Part shown: positions 22,816 through 34,225 of the stretch, one piece after another
How positions within the stretch are numbered: position 1 is the first letter of the stretch
Layout: each line of letters opens with the position of its first letter
Assembly: GCF_040115645.1 (NCBI RefSeq)
Contig: NC_089565.1
Coordinates: 434,001-498,000 of the forward strand
Reading direction: 5' to 3'
DNA: 64,000 nucleotides
Source of the DNA: Euwallacea fornicatus
Taxonomy: Eukaryota; Arthropoda; Insecta; Coleoptera; Curculionidae
The notes under the pieces: generated by a model
Database searches by the model: none
Told to the model about the DNA's origin: nothing
What the model saw: only the letters and a program-made list of their open reading frames with translations
Position numbers and translations under genes: made by a program

Positions 22816-23164
22816 AGAATACGCATTGCAAAAACTTTTCTAGAAAAAAAAATGCAAAAATTTTAACAATATCAAAAATTGGACAAAAATCAAGGATAAC
22901 TAGGCAGCAAAATGTCTAATAAAAAAATTGTTCAAATAAAAGATATTGATTTTTTAATGGTCTACGAGGATATATAACAAAAATACGGGATTGCCATTTG
23001 GGAAAAAGTTGTCCTTGAAATGACCTTAAAATGACGTTTTGATTAAGTCACTATATTTATGACATATCCCCCTCTTTACCGGATAACTTTTATTTTAAAC
23101 TTTTTTTCATACAACGTATCGTTTTTAAATAATCTTCAATTATAGCTTTAAATGGGGCACCCTG

Positions 23165-23537
23165 TATACAATATATTCTACGACGAGAGGAAAATATTTC
23201 AAAGGGCGATTACATGACTCGTTTCCAATAAAAACTGTCATATAACCAATGGTTCGATTTTATATTATACATCAATTCTTCACTATTCTTGCATTTAAGA
23301 TCAATTTTTTTTGTTCGAATTTGAATGTCTTACACTTTCAACTGGGTAAAACTTTTTAAGAAACAAAAAATACGGAATGTTTTTCAAATCGAGAAAAGCT
23401 GAAGATGAATCACTGGTTTATTTTAAGTAAAAGAAATGCAGGTAGAGCTTAAAATATATGTTATGAGGTATTAAGAGAGATGTCAATCTGGGCGCGCAAT
23501 ATTTAATTGGCTTAAAGCGACTCTACTTGAGTATGAA
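23165..23537. other. Inter-element sequence
   Basis: No gene or paired repeat recognised. Confidence 0.35.
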
Positions 23538-23860
23538 TTGTTTAAGAAGAACACCAAAAGACGTAGGATTAATAAAAATTTAGAAAATTATATTGTTGGA
23601 AGTGTTAAAAACCCCCGCATCTCACTGCGTCAAATTGAACATAACATAGGTATACCTAGATCACTTACTCATCGGACTCTAACGAAGAATAAATTTAAAC
23701 CATACCTAGAACATTTTAGCAAAGGTATTAAAGATGGCGACACTGGAAGGAGGCATCATTTTTGCAATTGTTTTTTTTCAAGATCCAGACAAGATCCTCA
23801 ATATTCTTTTAGAATTTTACGCTCTTACAAAACTTATTTAAAAAACCTTAAGTTTTAGGT
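23538..23860 (+). pseudogene. Mariner-type transposase N-terminal fragment
   Basis: The reading NYIVGSVKNPRISLRQIEH, IGIPRSLTHRTLTKNKFKPY and RRHHFCNCFF follows the second helix-turn-helix and linker of DD41D-like transposases. The catalytic half is absent. A gacaccctgtata end motif follows at about 23975-23987. Confidence 0.6.
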
Positions 23861-24133
23861 ATAGTAAACCTTATTAAAACAGACACTTATTTTGATAGGA
23901 GAATCCAAAAATGCAATAATGTACAGAGGGTTCCATTTAAAAAAACACAACTTTAATACTTTTAGGGCTTTTGGGACACCCTGTATAATATGAAAATAAT
24001 TTAAAAAAGTAGCCATAATAGATCCCCATATAGCCCAAAAGTGAAACCTTTTGAAAGCCTCGTATTTTGGCCACAATATTCCGCGTCGTATAGCGTGAAT
24101 AACCCTGTATAACGTTAAGAGTACTCTCTAAAT

Positions 24134-24437
24134 CACCCACCCCAATCGCCGGATCTAAATCTGATTGAGCATCTGTGGGACCACTTAGAGCGAAAAATAA
24201 GTTCACCTACAATTACTCATAAAAATGACTTAAAAGAAGCATTATTAAAAGAATGGTCGAAAATACAACCTAGTGTACCATCAAACTCAGTTAATTCTAT
24301 GAATCTACGATTACATGCGCAGTGTTAAAGTCTAAAGGAAACCCGACAAAATAGTAAACATTTATTGTTCCAATAATTTAATTAAATTTAGTTAAAATTA
24401 GTTTAGTCATATGAAATTGTACGGAGACTTTTTTGTA
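24134..24437 (+). pseudogene. Tc1 transposase C-terminal remnant with right end
   Basis: HPPQSPDLNLIEHLWDHLER, then KNDLKEALLKEWSKIQ, and a decayed terminal NSMNLRLHAQC. Downstream cgtacggagacttttttg is a Tc1 end also found near 26160 and 44724. Only the C-terminal third remains. Confidence 0.75.
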
Positions 24438-24551
24438 CAAAAATATGTCCAATGTTAAGAAAAGTTCGTCTAAAATTGGAATTTATTTGACTAATTTCTT
24501 GACTATCATTGTTGATGGACCGAGAAATGTCCCTTTTCATAGACTGTTATA

Positions 24552-26098
24552 CAGTATCGGACAAAATTAGAGCAACTTTAGAAATATTTTTTTAAATTTA
24601 AGTTCTCTAAAAAATCATGAAATATTTTATCATAAATATTCAGCTTAAGGCAGTTAGTGTAAAATACATTTGTTATAAATAGTTTAAATTGTTATTGGGA
24701 ATGAAAAAATAAAAAAATAGTTTTGATCTAAAATTGTTTGCGACAAAATAAGAGCAACCAATGTTTAAATATTTTGTATTTCTGACTTTCCTGTGGTCTT
24801 TTAAACAACGAACATCTACGATTATGCCTCGTGGTGTTCACTATTCAGTTCATCTAAAACAAAAAATTATTAGTGCAGATAAGAGTGGGAAATCGCAAAA
24901 ACTTATATCGGAAGTTTTTGGCATAAAAAAAGATGTTGTATCAAAAACTATCAGGAGATTCACTGACCGTGGTGACGTAACGAATTTAAAACGAGGTGGT
25001 CGGTAAAGAAAAACGACAGAGAAGTTAGACAGGAGTCTTATAAGGCTAAGTAAAAAAAATCCTGAAGTGTCAGCTCGCCAGATTATTGCACAAGCAGGAG
25101 AAGTTGGTGTTTCTTCCAGAACAGTTCAACGTCGATTGACAGAACATGGTTTAAAAGGAAGGAAACCTGCCAAAAAACCACATCTTTCACTAAAAAATAA
25201 AGAGGCCAGGATGTTGTTCGCCACCTACCACCGAGATTGGACTCCTCAACGGTGGAAGAAAGTATTATTTTCCGATGAATCCAAGTTTTGCATCTATGGA
25301 AGTGATGGAGCTCAATGGGGACGTCGCCCAAATGGCCAAAGACTTAATCCAAAGTACGTAAAAACTACCATTAAACACGGAGGAGGAAATATTATGGTTT
25401 GGAGTCGTTTCTCTGCTTACGGAACTGGTCCACTTTATAGGATTAAGGACAAAATGGATAGAATTAGGTATCATTATATACTAGAGAATGTTATGTATCC
25501 ATATGTCGAATGGGAAATGCCCCTTAAGTTTGTCTACCAGCACGACGACGATCCTAAGCATACTGCGAAAATAATAAAAAATTGGTTCGTGGAGAAGAAA
25601 GTCGAGGCGATGAAATGGCCAGCCCAATCTCCGGATTTAAATCCCATTGAGAACCTTCGGGAAATCATAGATAACAAAATCCGAGGAAAAAATATTACCA
25701 ATCGGGATAATTTATTTGAAGAAATAGACAACGCCTGGAAGTCTATTGATCCTGATATCATTTCAAATTTAATTTCTTCAATGCCAAAAAGGCGTGAGCT
25801 AGTTCTTCAAAACAAGGGGTATTGGACTAAATATTAATGGTAATACACAAAAAATTGTTCTAAATATAATATTCATTCAAATAATTTTTAAGTCGTTTTA
25901 ATTTTCTCGCTCCAATTGTGGTGGTAAAAGGTTTTCTTTTTCCTTCTCCTCTAAAATGTGCTTTTTAAACATTCAGTCTCAGGTGTAAATTATAATAGGC
26001 TGTAAACATATTACTGATAATAACAAATCTTATTTTTAAAGAAACAATGTCAATTTAAAATTAAATTTCTAAAGTTGCTCTAATTTTGTCCGATACTG
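24552..26098 (+). mobile_element. Tc1-like element with IR/DR ends, nearly intact
   Basis: 1547 bp between TA dinucleotides. The ends cagtatcggacaaaattaga and its complement are matched over about 28 bp. Inner direct repeats (gacaaaataagagcaac near 24742 and its mirror near 25905-25920) give the Sleeping Beauty-like IR/DR layout with roughly 200-bp arms. Confidence 0.92.
24824..25837 (+). pseudogene. Tc1 DD34E transposase with one in-frame stop
   Basis: From ATG 24824 (MPRGVHYSVHLKQKI) the frame is open except for one TAA at 25004-25006, then continues in the same frame to 25837, 338 positions in all, the usual family length. The N-terminal paired-like helix-turn-helix is followed by a GGR hinge where the stop lies. 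The catalytic core has VLFSDESKF, YQHDDDPKHT and SPDLNPIEN; the second Asp and the Glu are 34 residues apart by count. Apart from the single stop, all motifs look sound. It is one base from coding, or the stop could be a local allele or assembly error. Confidence 0.92.
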
Positions 26099-26560
26099 TA
26101 TATTTTGATAATAAATTATTTACCTTGCCTCTAAAACTCCACAAGTTTGTGTGATAACTAACCGTATGGAGACTTTTTTGTGCCACTGTATCTTCCATTT
26201 GATCGATGTTTTGCCCAGATAGAGAAGCGGAACATATTAACAAAGCTATAAAATATAAATCCCAGAAAATGTTGAAAAAATGATCAAAGAAAGTTCCTAC
26301 AAAAGCCCATATACTGTTGTACATATGGAAAGAAACGACTGTAAGGACTGGCACCATTTCGCCAATGCATACGCAAATATTTCCCAAACATACTGGGTGA
26401 GAATTTCAAAGGGTAACCTTTTCTCGGTATCCATTCGCAAAAGTTCCAGTGATATAGCCTCGTGGAAAACCTTTAATGTTTTGAAGAAAGAAAAATAGTT
26501 TGTCGCTTTCAAATTCGAGACTATCTCGTTGGAATGCAAAAATCGTATCACACAAGAAAA
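26061..26560 (-). pseudogene. Possible chemoreceptor-like membrane protein remnant
   Basis: On the minus strand a frame rich in hydrophobic segments (IGEMVPVLTVVSFHMYNSIW, FFDHFFNIFWDLYFIALLIC) continues upstream through GFPRGYITGTFANGYREK with one TGA. The pattern of a membrane helix followed by DLYFIALLICSASL and then NIDQ resembles insect gustatory receptors, but this is pattern matching only. A Tc1 end (cgtatggagacttttttgtg, near 26163) cuts the C-terminal side. Adjacent minus-strand hydrophobic sequence at 26822-27079 could be another piece. Confidence 0.27.
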
Positions 26561-26996
26561 ATTAAATAATTTGAAATGTATGTTAGATTTAATTCCTTTA
26601 GCACATCGTGGTTATTATGAAAATTTGATTCCTGAAACCAATTTATAAGGCGTGGCCCAAGAAAATCGAGGGAAAACGTGGATCGTTGAAAAATAAAATA
26701 TTTTTGACACATAGATCTTTTACCACATTTCAAAAAAAAATTATTATTTTTAAGAATAACTTATTTTTTCGATGGTATTTGTCCAATTAGAATGATATTC
26801 AGTTTTATTGAATAACTCTTTTCATAATTTCTGGCCCTTAGACCGTATAGAAATTGTATTCTTCGATTGTCGAATATTGAACAGGAAAAACAACATGTAT
26901 AGGACTAACGAAAATCCACGAATGAACAGAAAATTAAGACTTCGAGTCAAATAAGGCTTTAACCTATGGCTTGAAATTCTTAACAGATATGATATA

Positions 26997-28579
26997 CAGT
27001 GGGTCAAAAAAGTATTCGTACACCCAATATTTTTAATGAATTCTGTTATGTAGCTGGATTTATTACAATCCAAGCTCATTAGAATAAAAATAATATGGTA
27101 TTAAAATTTAATCTAAACTATAAAATACTAAACACATTCCTTCGGTTTCAGTTTACTAAATAAAAAATGATTTTAGAAGGACAAAAAAGCATTCGTACAC
27201 CTACTTTCTTTCTTTGAGATATTGTTTCCTAAAGAATGTAAACATGTTTGTACATGTTGTTGATGTTGGTTTATACAAACACAAATATGTTTATCACTTT
27301 ATTCGAAATTTTATCAGAAATAGTCGGCACGTCCAGGAAAATGGAGCGAAAATCCAAAGAATTAACTGATGTTGAAAAAGACCGAATTGTAACATTATTT
27401 AAGCAAAATTTAAGTTATCGACGCATTGGGCAGATACTTAAAATCTCTCATACAACTGTCCAGTACATTGTTTCAAAATTCAAAAAGGACTCGACAGGTA
27501 ATATTAAGCGTAGTGGTCGTCCAAAGAAACTAACCGCACGAGAAACCCGCAGTATCCTTAAACTTGTGAAAAAAAACCTAAAACCAGTGCTCCGGAGATT
27601 GCAAAACACATTGAAACAGATTTTGGCAAAACTGTCTGTGCTCAAACTGTGAGAAATCGACTTCACGAATTTGAGTTCGAAGGAAGAACTGCTCGAAAAA
27701 AGCCGTTCATAAGTGAAATTAATAGAAAAAAACGTCTAGATTTTGCTAAGACACGTGCAAATAAGCCTTTATCGTTTTGGGAGAACGTAATATTCTCAGA
27801 CGAAAGCAAATTTAATATATTCGGATCAGAAGGAAGGAATTTTGTATGGCGAAAACCTAATAAAGAATTAGATCCGAAGAATCTTATTCCAACTATCAAA
27901 CATAGAGGAGACGGCGTCCTAATGTGGGGATGCATGAGTGCTGCGGGAGTTGGCGAACTTGTCATCATCGATGGTATCATGAATGCTGCGAAGTGTGTGG
28001 AGAGGCAATTTGAACCGAAGTGCAACCAAATTGGGAATACGGGATTCATATTTGCTTCAACAAGACAATGATCCCAAACACACTACCAGAGTAACCAAGG
28101 AATGGTTGTTGTATAATGCACGACAGTTATTTCCTCCTCCTCCCCAGTCACCGGACGTAAACCCGATCGAAAATTTGTGGGCTTATTTGGAATCACAATT
28201 AAAGAGGGATGAAATTCGATCTCGTCCACAGTTAATCACGAAACTACAAGAATGTTGGCAACAAATTAGCCCTGAAGTGACCCGAAAATGAGTTGAATCA
28301 ATGCCCAGAAGACTCCAGGCAATAGTGAATGCATAGAAAGTGTTAGTCTTTTCACTCTTTTCAAATGTGACATGCGATACGGTGTACGAATACTTTTTGT
28401 GCCTACAAAATCGGCCTATTTGTTAAATATTCTTCGTTGCGTTAGTACTTTTCTTTGTTACCTAATTAAAAATGTTTGTTATGTGTTATATTAGTATGTA
28501 TAAGGAAATTTACATTAAACAATAATTATATTTAAAACTACAGAAAAGGATTGTGTACGAATACTTTTTTGACCCACTG
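26997..28579 (+). mobile_element. Tc1-like element, family cagtgggtcaaaaaagta
   Basis: TA-flanked element of 1583 bp with matching ends cagtgggtcaaaaaagtatt and its complement at 28551-28579. Inner copies of the cgtacac-type end repeat near 27190 and 28385 indicate IR/DR arms. It belongs to the same end-family as the element at 30506-32131. Confidence 0.9.
27341..28336 (+). pseudogene. Tc1 DD34E transposase pseudogene
   Basis: ATG 27341 (MERKSKELTDVEKDRIVTL) leads to a clear two-part helix-turn-helix with the SGRPKKLT hinge. A one-base loss near 27579 shifts the frame. The core reads VIFSDESKFNIFG (first Asp) and VLMWGCMSAAGVGEL, then another shift near 27990 leads to LLQQDNDPKHTT and SPDVNPIENLW. 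Stops interrupt the terminal VESMPRRLQAIVNA. Two frameshifts and at least two stops make it inactive. Confidence 0.9.
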
Positions 28580-28591
28580 TATTTGTAAATT

Positions 28592-28999
28592 TTGACGGAC
28601 GGATTTATTGGTGAAAGATATTTAGAGATTTTCCAGCAGAATGTCGTATCAATGACAGAAAGTTTGTCTCTGGCTACTGTAGCTAACATGCGGTTTCAAC
28701 AGGACAATAATCCAAAACATTCATCTTACTTTGTTCAGAAGTGGCTTTACGACTACAATGTCCAGATTCTACAGTGGCCAGCTCAAATATCGGATCTTAA
28801 TTCCATCTACAACCTAGGGGAAAAGGTAAAACGTCGGATTTGGACTAAACAAGGTCCCCAAAAGAAATGGTTTTTGGTAAATAAAATAAATGAAATATGA
28901 ACGAATATGTCGATTACTACCACCGAAAATTCAATTTCATCAATGCCGCGTGGACTTCAAAGAATTATAGCCAATAATGAATATCACATCAATTATTAA
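28592..28999 (+). pseudogene. Tc1 transposase C-terminal fragment
   Basis: RYLEIFQQNV, MRFQQDNNPKHSSYFVQKW and WPAQISDLNSIYNL track the second half of a Tc1 transposase, with the catalytic Glu replaced (NSIYN in place of NPIEN). The ending SISSMPRGLQRIIANN follows in another frame. The element before it abuts this fragment at a TA, so the front part was probably lost or displaced by that insertion. Confidence 0.75.
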
Positions 29000-29668
29000 A
29001 ATAAATAAAACATTATTTTCGTAAAAATTGCTTTACTTATATCGCCTATCGTTTTGCTTCATTTCAGTACAGAAATTATTCAAAAACCTAAATTACTATA
29101 TGTAGATGCTGATAAAACTGTTTTTTTTCCAATTTAATTAGAATACCAAATTAAATAGCAAATTTACTTGTTTTCATATTTGAAAGAAATGAGATACATG
29201 CGGGGTTTTATATTTTTTATAAATTGTTGCTTTCCTTTTCTCCGATAGTATAGAGGTAGTAAAGAAAGTCTAAATACATCTATTTCAAAGGCTTTCTTTA
29301 TCGTTTTATCGAGCATTGAGTGGCCTACACTGAAAATATTTGTTAAGATTTCATTAAAATGAACACTTAAAGTAATATCTACCAACAGAATTGTTTTTAT
29401 GACCTAATTTTTGTGCTAAAGTAAATAATCAATAGATCGTGGGCAAAAAAGTCTGTGTTCACTATTGTAGACACTTCTTAAACCAAACTTGTTGCTTCCT
29501 GAAAGAAGTGGCATTTCGATTTATCTTGAGTGTTAGATTATCTTTTGACCTAAAAAATTTGTATTAATAGGTGTTTCAGTCAATAATGTCAATTTTGCCA
29601 AGAGATGGCATTAACAGTGCATTTGTGTTCTATACACTTTCAACGTCTATGGCGTTTAGGTATACATA
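29000..29668. other. Inter-element sequence
   Basis: AT-rich. A minus-strand frame at 29164-29385 has no recognisable domain. Confidence 0.35.
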
Positions 29669-30505
29669 CAGTGGCTCAAAGTAAAAATGATACAGCTGCA
29701 AGAAAATGATTGGTTATCAGTAAACTTCTTTCATTGAACAATGATCTGAAATACAATAGTATTAATATATTAAGCTACATCTGTTCTACAATATGCACAA
29801 GTAAATAAAAAAAAAACAATCCTTACATAGGAGAAAAAATAAATAAATTCCATTGCGTTCAAAACGAATCTCAAAATTAAAATGATACAGGTCAATATTT
29901 TGATTAAAGAACATTTGTGTATGCAAAAAAATTATCAAAATTGCAAAGGGTAAACAAACCTTATTGAATTATATAGATATTTGTTAGAATTTAGTTCAAA
30001 AACACCATGGATAGACATAGAACAGTCAAAGAGCGCGAATTAGTGATGATGCACCATAAAAAAGGCAAGTCCATTAGGGCAATTGCTGAAATTTTACAAA
30101 AGAGTGCCTCAACAATTCAACATATCATAGAAAGATTTAAACGCGAGAGAAGCGTCAAGAATAAAGTCAGAAAAACGTCAAGAAAAATTTTCACCGATGC
30201 TGATGAACGGTGGATGGTAAGATATATGAAAAAAAATCCCTGTATAAGTGCCCCCAAACTGGCCGTTGAAGTTGAAAAGCATTTACAAAAATCAGTAAAT
30301 CCAGAAACCATTCGAATAGTTTTAAGAAAAAATCTATTTCATGGTCGAGTAGCCCGAAGAAAGCCTTTCATTAGTCCTAAAAACCAAAAGATTTGAGTGA
30401 ACTTTGCCAAGGAGCATTTGGATAAGGAAGAAGAGTTTTGGAAACGAACTTTGTTCACAGATGAAAGTAAATTCAATCTCTTTGGGTCGGATGGACGTGG
30501 ATATG

Positions 30506-32131
30506 CAGTAGGTCAAAAAAGTATTCATACACCTCTCAAATTAGCGCAATTATCAAGATATCTTTAATAGGTTTGAGAACAAACAAAATTAAATTGTAAC
30601 ATAACACCTTTATTGTACAATTTCGGAAACTCAACATAAGTTTGTAATTCTACATAATTTTAATAATAAATAATTAAAATCAAAATAAGCGCACCAAAAA
30701 AGTATTCGTACACAACCAGATTGTTGATATTTTGTAGCAAAATACGCATTTGTGTTATGTCCTTTGTATAAAGGAGAGTGAATTTGGCTTAGTAAATATT
30801 TATGAGAGTAAGGTGAACGTTCAAATTCACTGATGGGTCGAAAGGGCAGCAAGTTAAGTATGGACATCAAAAACTTGATAGTTCGTCATTACAATGAAGG
30901 AAAATTTGTCAGAAAAATTGTAAGTATTATTGATAAACCGCCAAGTACTGTTGCTTACATATTAAAAAAGTAGAAAACTACAGAATCGATTCAAAATAGG
31001 GCACGATCAGGACGTCCTTGCAAAATTACAAAGCGTAATGAGAATTTTATTCTGAGACAAATTAAAAAGAATTCTAATATGAGTGCTCCAAAAATAACTA
31101 CCAATTTGGAAACTGCTACGAGAAAGCGGATTAATCCTGAGACTATTAGAATTCACCCGAGAAAAAATTGATTCTATGGTAGAAGACCTGCGAAGAAGCC
31201 ATGGATAAGTAAGAACCGAAAACTTAGATTAGAGTTCGCAAAATCTCATGTGAACAAACTATTAGACTTTTGGCATAAAGTAATTTTCTCAGACGAGAGT
31301 GAATTTAACTAACCTGAACCTTTTTGGTTCAGATGGAGCTAATTTTTGTATGAAAAAAATCAGGGGAAAGATTGAATCCACGCAATCTTCGCCCTACAGT
31401 TAAATATGGAGGTGGAAGTGTTTTATTGTGGGGTTGTATGGCTGCAAGTGGGGTGGGCAACCTACATTTTATCCAAGGAATAATGGATAGGTTCATGTAT
31501 AGAGACATTTTAGAGGTGAATCTGGAAGAGAGTGCTGCAAAATTGGGATTAGCTGGAGATTATTACTTTCAACAGGACAACGATCCTAAACATTCCTCAA
31601 AACTGATAAGAGAATGGTTGTTATATCGTGTCCCCCATCAATTAAAAACGCCACCACAATCTCCAGACCTCAATCCTATTGAGAACTTATGAGAACATCT
31701 GGATAAACAAATTAGAAAACACGAGATACAAAATAAAAATCAGTTAGAAGCAATCCTTAAAGAAGAATGGCAGAACATATCACCAGATATTACAGATAAC
31801 TTAATAAACTCCATGTCCCGCCGTTTGCAAGCTGTAATCAAATCAAAAGGTTTTCCAACGAAATATTAAAATGCTCAAAAAAGACTTTGTAAATACGGAT
31901 CTAATAAGGTTAATAATAGTGTACGAATACCTTTTTGGTGCGCTTATTTTGATTTTAATTATTTATTATTAAAACTATGTAGAATTACAAACTTATGTTG
32001 AGTTTCCGAAATTGTACAATAAAGGTGTTATGTTATGTTACAATTTAATTTTGTTTGTTCTTAAACCTATTAAAGATATCTTGATAATTGTGCTAATTTG
32101 CGAGGTGTACGAATACTTTTTTGACCCACTG
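30506..32131 (+). mobile_element. Inner Tc1-like element with palindromic IR/DR arms
   Basis: 1626 bp. The ends cagtaggtcaaaaaagtatt and gacccactg (right) belong to the family at 26997-28579. Arms of about 215 bp (30506-30720 and 31917-32131) are close inverted copies and carry a second end-like repeat gcgcaccaaaaaagtattcg at the inner edge. The left target TA is now TG. Confidence 0.9.
30833..31869 (+). pseudogene. Inner Tc1 DD34E transposase pseudogene
   Basis: ATG 30833 (MGRKGSKLSMDIKNLIVRHY) opens a helix-turn-helix frame that meets stops after YILKK and PRKN. VIFSDESEFN (first Asp) is followed by a frameshift. The core resumes at 31372 with NPRNLRPTVKYGG and contains YYFQQDNDPKHSSK (second Asp) and SPDLNPIENL (Glu), a stop, then MSRRLQAVIKSKGFPTKY at the end. 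All catalytic residues survive, but at least four lesions break the gene. Confidence 0.9.
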
Positions 32132-32994
32132 TATATGGAGAAAGCCCAATGAAGCCCTAAAAAAGGCCAATTTAAGAGCCACTGTTAAACACGGCGGAGG
32201 AAGTGTGATGGTTTGGGGCTGTATGTCCAGTGCTGGAACGGGCAAACTGCATTTTATAGATGGCATTATGGACAAGAACGGGTATATGCAAATACTACGG
32301 CAAAATTTGCAATGCAGCGTAGAAAAATTAGGCATTTCCAACAATTCTATCAGGATAACGATCCGAAGCACAGCGTCCAAATTGTGAAAGAGTGGCTATT
32401 ATATAACTGTCCACACGTTAGAAAAACACCACCACAATCACCCGACCTTAATGCTATTGAAAATCTGTGGTCTAAATTGGAAGTAGAAATTAGGAAACAT
32501 GTAATTTCTAATAAAGGCCAATTAAAGCGCGCTCTTCTTGAAGAATGGGAGAAAATTTCCCCCAATTTCACAAAAAAGTTAGTATAATCCATCCCCAATC
32601 GTCTTCGATGAGTAATCTTATCTAAAGGCCTACCAACCAGATATTAATTTATTAGTAAAACTGGTAAAAAAGACGTGTATCATTTTAATTTTGAAATGCG
32701 TTTTGAACGTAAGTGGAATTTATTTATTTTTTCTCCTATGTAAGAATTATTTTTTTTGTTTTTACTTGTGCATATTGTAGAACAGATGTAGCTTAATGTA
32801 TTAAAACTCTTACACTTTAGATTATTGTTTAGTAAATAACAATTTGCTAATAGATAACGATTTCCGTGCAGGTGTATCATTTTCACTTTGAGCCACTGCA
32901 GATTACATAGTGTTCGCAAGCAAAAAGGAGGCCATAACAAATATTAATAATTATAAAAATTATAACTATTACGATGTTTTTTTTTGCTGAATCC

Positions 32995-33229
32995 AGTGTC
33001 CGAACATTTTTGTGAGTTGATTTAAAATGTTATTTGAACGGGTTTGTTATTATTTTGGCAATTCTACAACGAATATTGTTTATGAATTTAAGAAATATTA
33101 GTTTGTAAGGTTTAATTTCATCATTGGTAATAAATTTATTTTTCTGTATATTTTTGTTTGTCTATAATCAGTGTATAGTCAATAATAAATGAATTTCAGT
33201 AGGTGTCCGAATATTTTTGTGACCCACTG
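32995..33229 (+). mobile_element. Right IR/DR arm of a lost Tc1-like element
   Basis: An inner repeat cagtgtccgaacatttttgtga (starting about 32994) and an outer repeat gtgtccgaatatttttgtga ending at cactg 33229 form one arm. No transposase belongs to it. It abuts the next MITE through a single TA (33230-33231). Confidence 0.6.
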
Positions 33230-34225
33230 TATATGTTCGGACAAACATATTCTTGATATTAAAGTTCCAAAAGCTTCCGACTAAAACAAGTTTAAAAGTT
33301 TTAATTAATAAAGGACACTCGGAAAATATTTATTTAGATTTACCTATATACAGTGTGACCCAGATAAGAGCGGGATATCCCTGTAAAATTTTTATTTGTG
33401 GTCCAATTTTGATTATTTTTTTATATGTTGTAAAGCATCAAAAACTCTAGTTTGTGAGAAGTTCTTATTGTGCTCACTTAAAATTCAAGAGCCACTTTGC
33501 TTCTTTTTCATGCCGAAAATTCAAGAAAAGACATCAGAGATTTTTTTTAGTTAAACTTAACTATAATAATATCTTTAGAATATTTCAAAATAGTTGTATC
33601 TCCAATTTCGTTGAAAAATATTGATTTATAAACAAGTTATTGAACAATCAAATTTTAAATTTACTGAATCGTCCACATCTTTATTAATAAAGATTTTTGG
33701 TCAAGTTGACTGAGAAATCTCTCCTCTTTTTGATTGAAGAAATAGTTCAAATATGAATAATCAATTAAATTTAAGGGAAAAAATTGAAATAGTGCGTTTT
33801 TCTGGTGGTAATGACCGAAGTGTGCGGGAAGTAACTAGAATATTCAACATAAAATATCCTAATCGACGTCCTATTACTAAAAGTACAGTGAATCGAATAA
33901 ATCGTACATTTAATGAAACTGGAGCCGTTGACAGATATTTACTAAAAGCCAAACGTCCGGGAAATAGAAATCAAAATGATACAGAAATCGCAATTTTAAA
34001 TTATTTTACTGACAACCCATATGCTACATTAAGAACAGCAAGTTTGCATTTAAATGTACCCAGGGAAAATACTCGAAGATGCCTTAAAAAGAATAAAATT
34101 AAGCCGTATAAACTAAAATTTCTACATACTTTAGAAGAAGGAGACCAGAACAGAAGGTTGGAATTTTGTTTGTGGACGCAAGGGGAGTATCATGATACCA
34201 ATTTCCTAAAACGTATTCTCTTTAA

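Larger units (their letters stand above)
20980..23164 (+). mobile_element. DD41D mariner, copy 1
   Basis: TA-flanked, 2185 bp, with inverted arms of roughly 340 bp (gggtgtcccatttaaa left, tttaaatggggcaccctg right). It holds a defective transposase and, between about 22455 and 22815, some 360 bp not found in its twin at 58283-60105. Its core is almost the same as the twin's, yet its 3' arm differs strongly. Confidence 0.85.
30007..32647 (+). pseudogene. Outer Tc1 transposase, split by nested insertion
   Basis: Part one is 30007-30505: MDRHRTVKERELVMMHHKKG, two helix-turn-helix halves, one stop after SPKNQKI, then LFTDESKFNLFGSDGRGY (first Asp). The nested element then cuts the gene at a TA inside the GYIWRKP codons. 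Part two is 32132-32647: WRKPNEALKKANLRATVKHG, VMVWGCMSSAGTGKL, a frameshift near 32335, YQDNDPKHSVQIVKEW (second Asp), SPDLNAIENLW (Glu), and a stop before the usual terminal motif. It was already decaying or decayed after the insertion. Confidence 0.9.
29669..32897 (+). mobile_element. Outer Tc1-like element interrupted by another Tc1
   Basis: The left end cagtggctcaaagtaaaaat follows a TA. The right end at 32878-32897 is its complement. Long arms (about 200 bp) contain inner tgatacag/ctgtatcat-type repeats. Removing the 30506-32131 insertion leaves about 1.6 kb, the normal size. The right TA has become CA. Confidence 0.9.
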
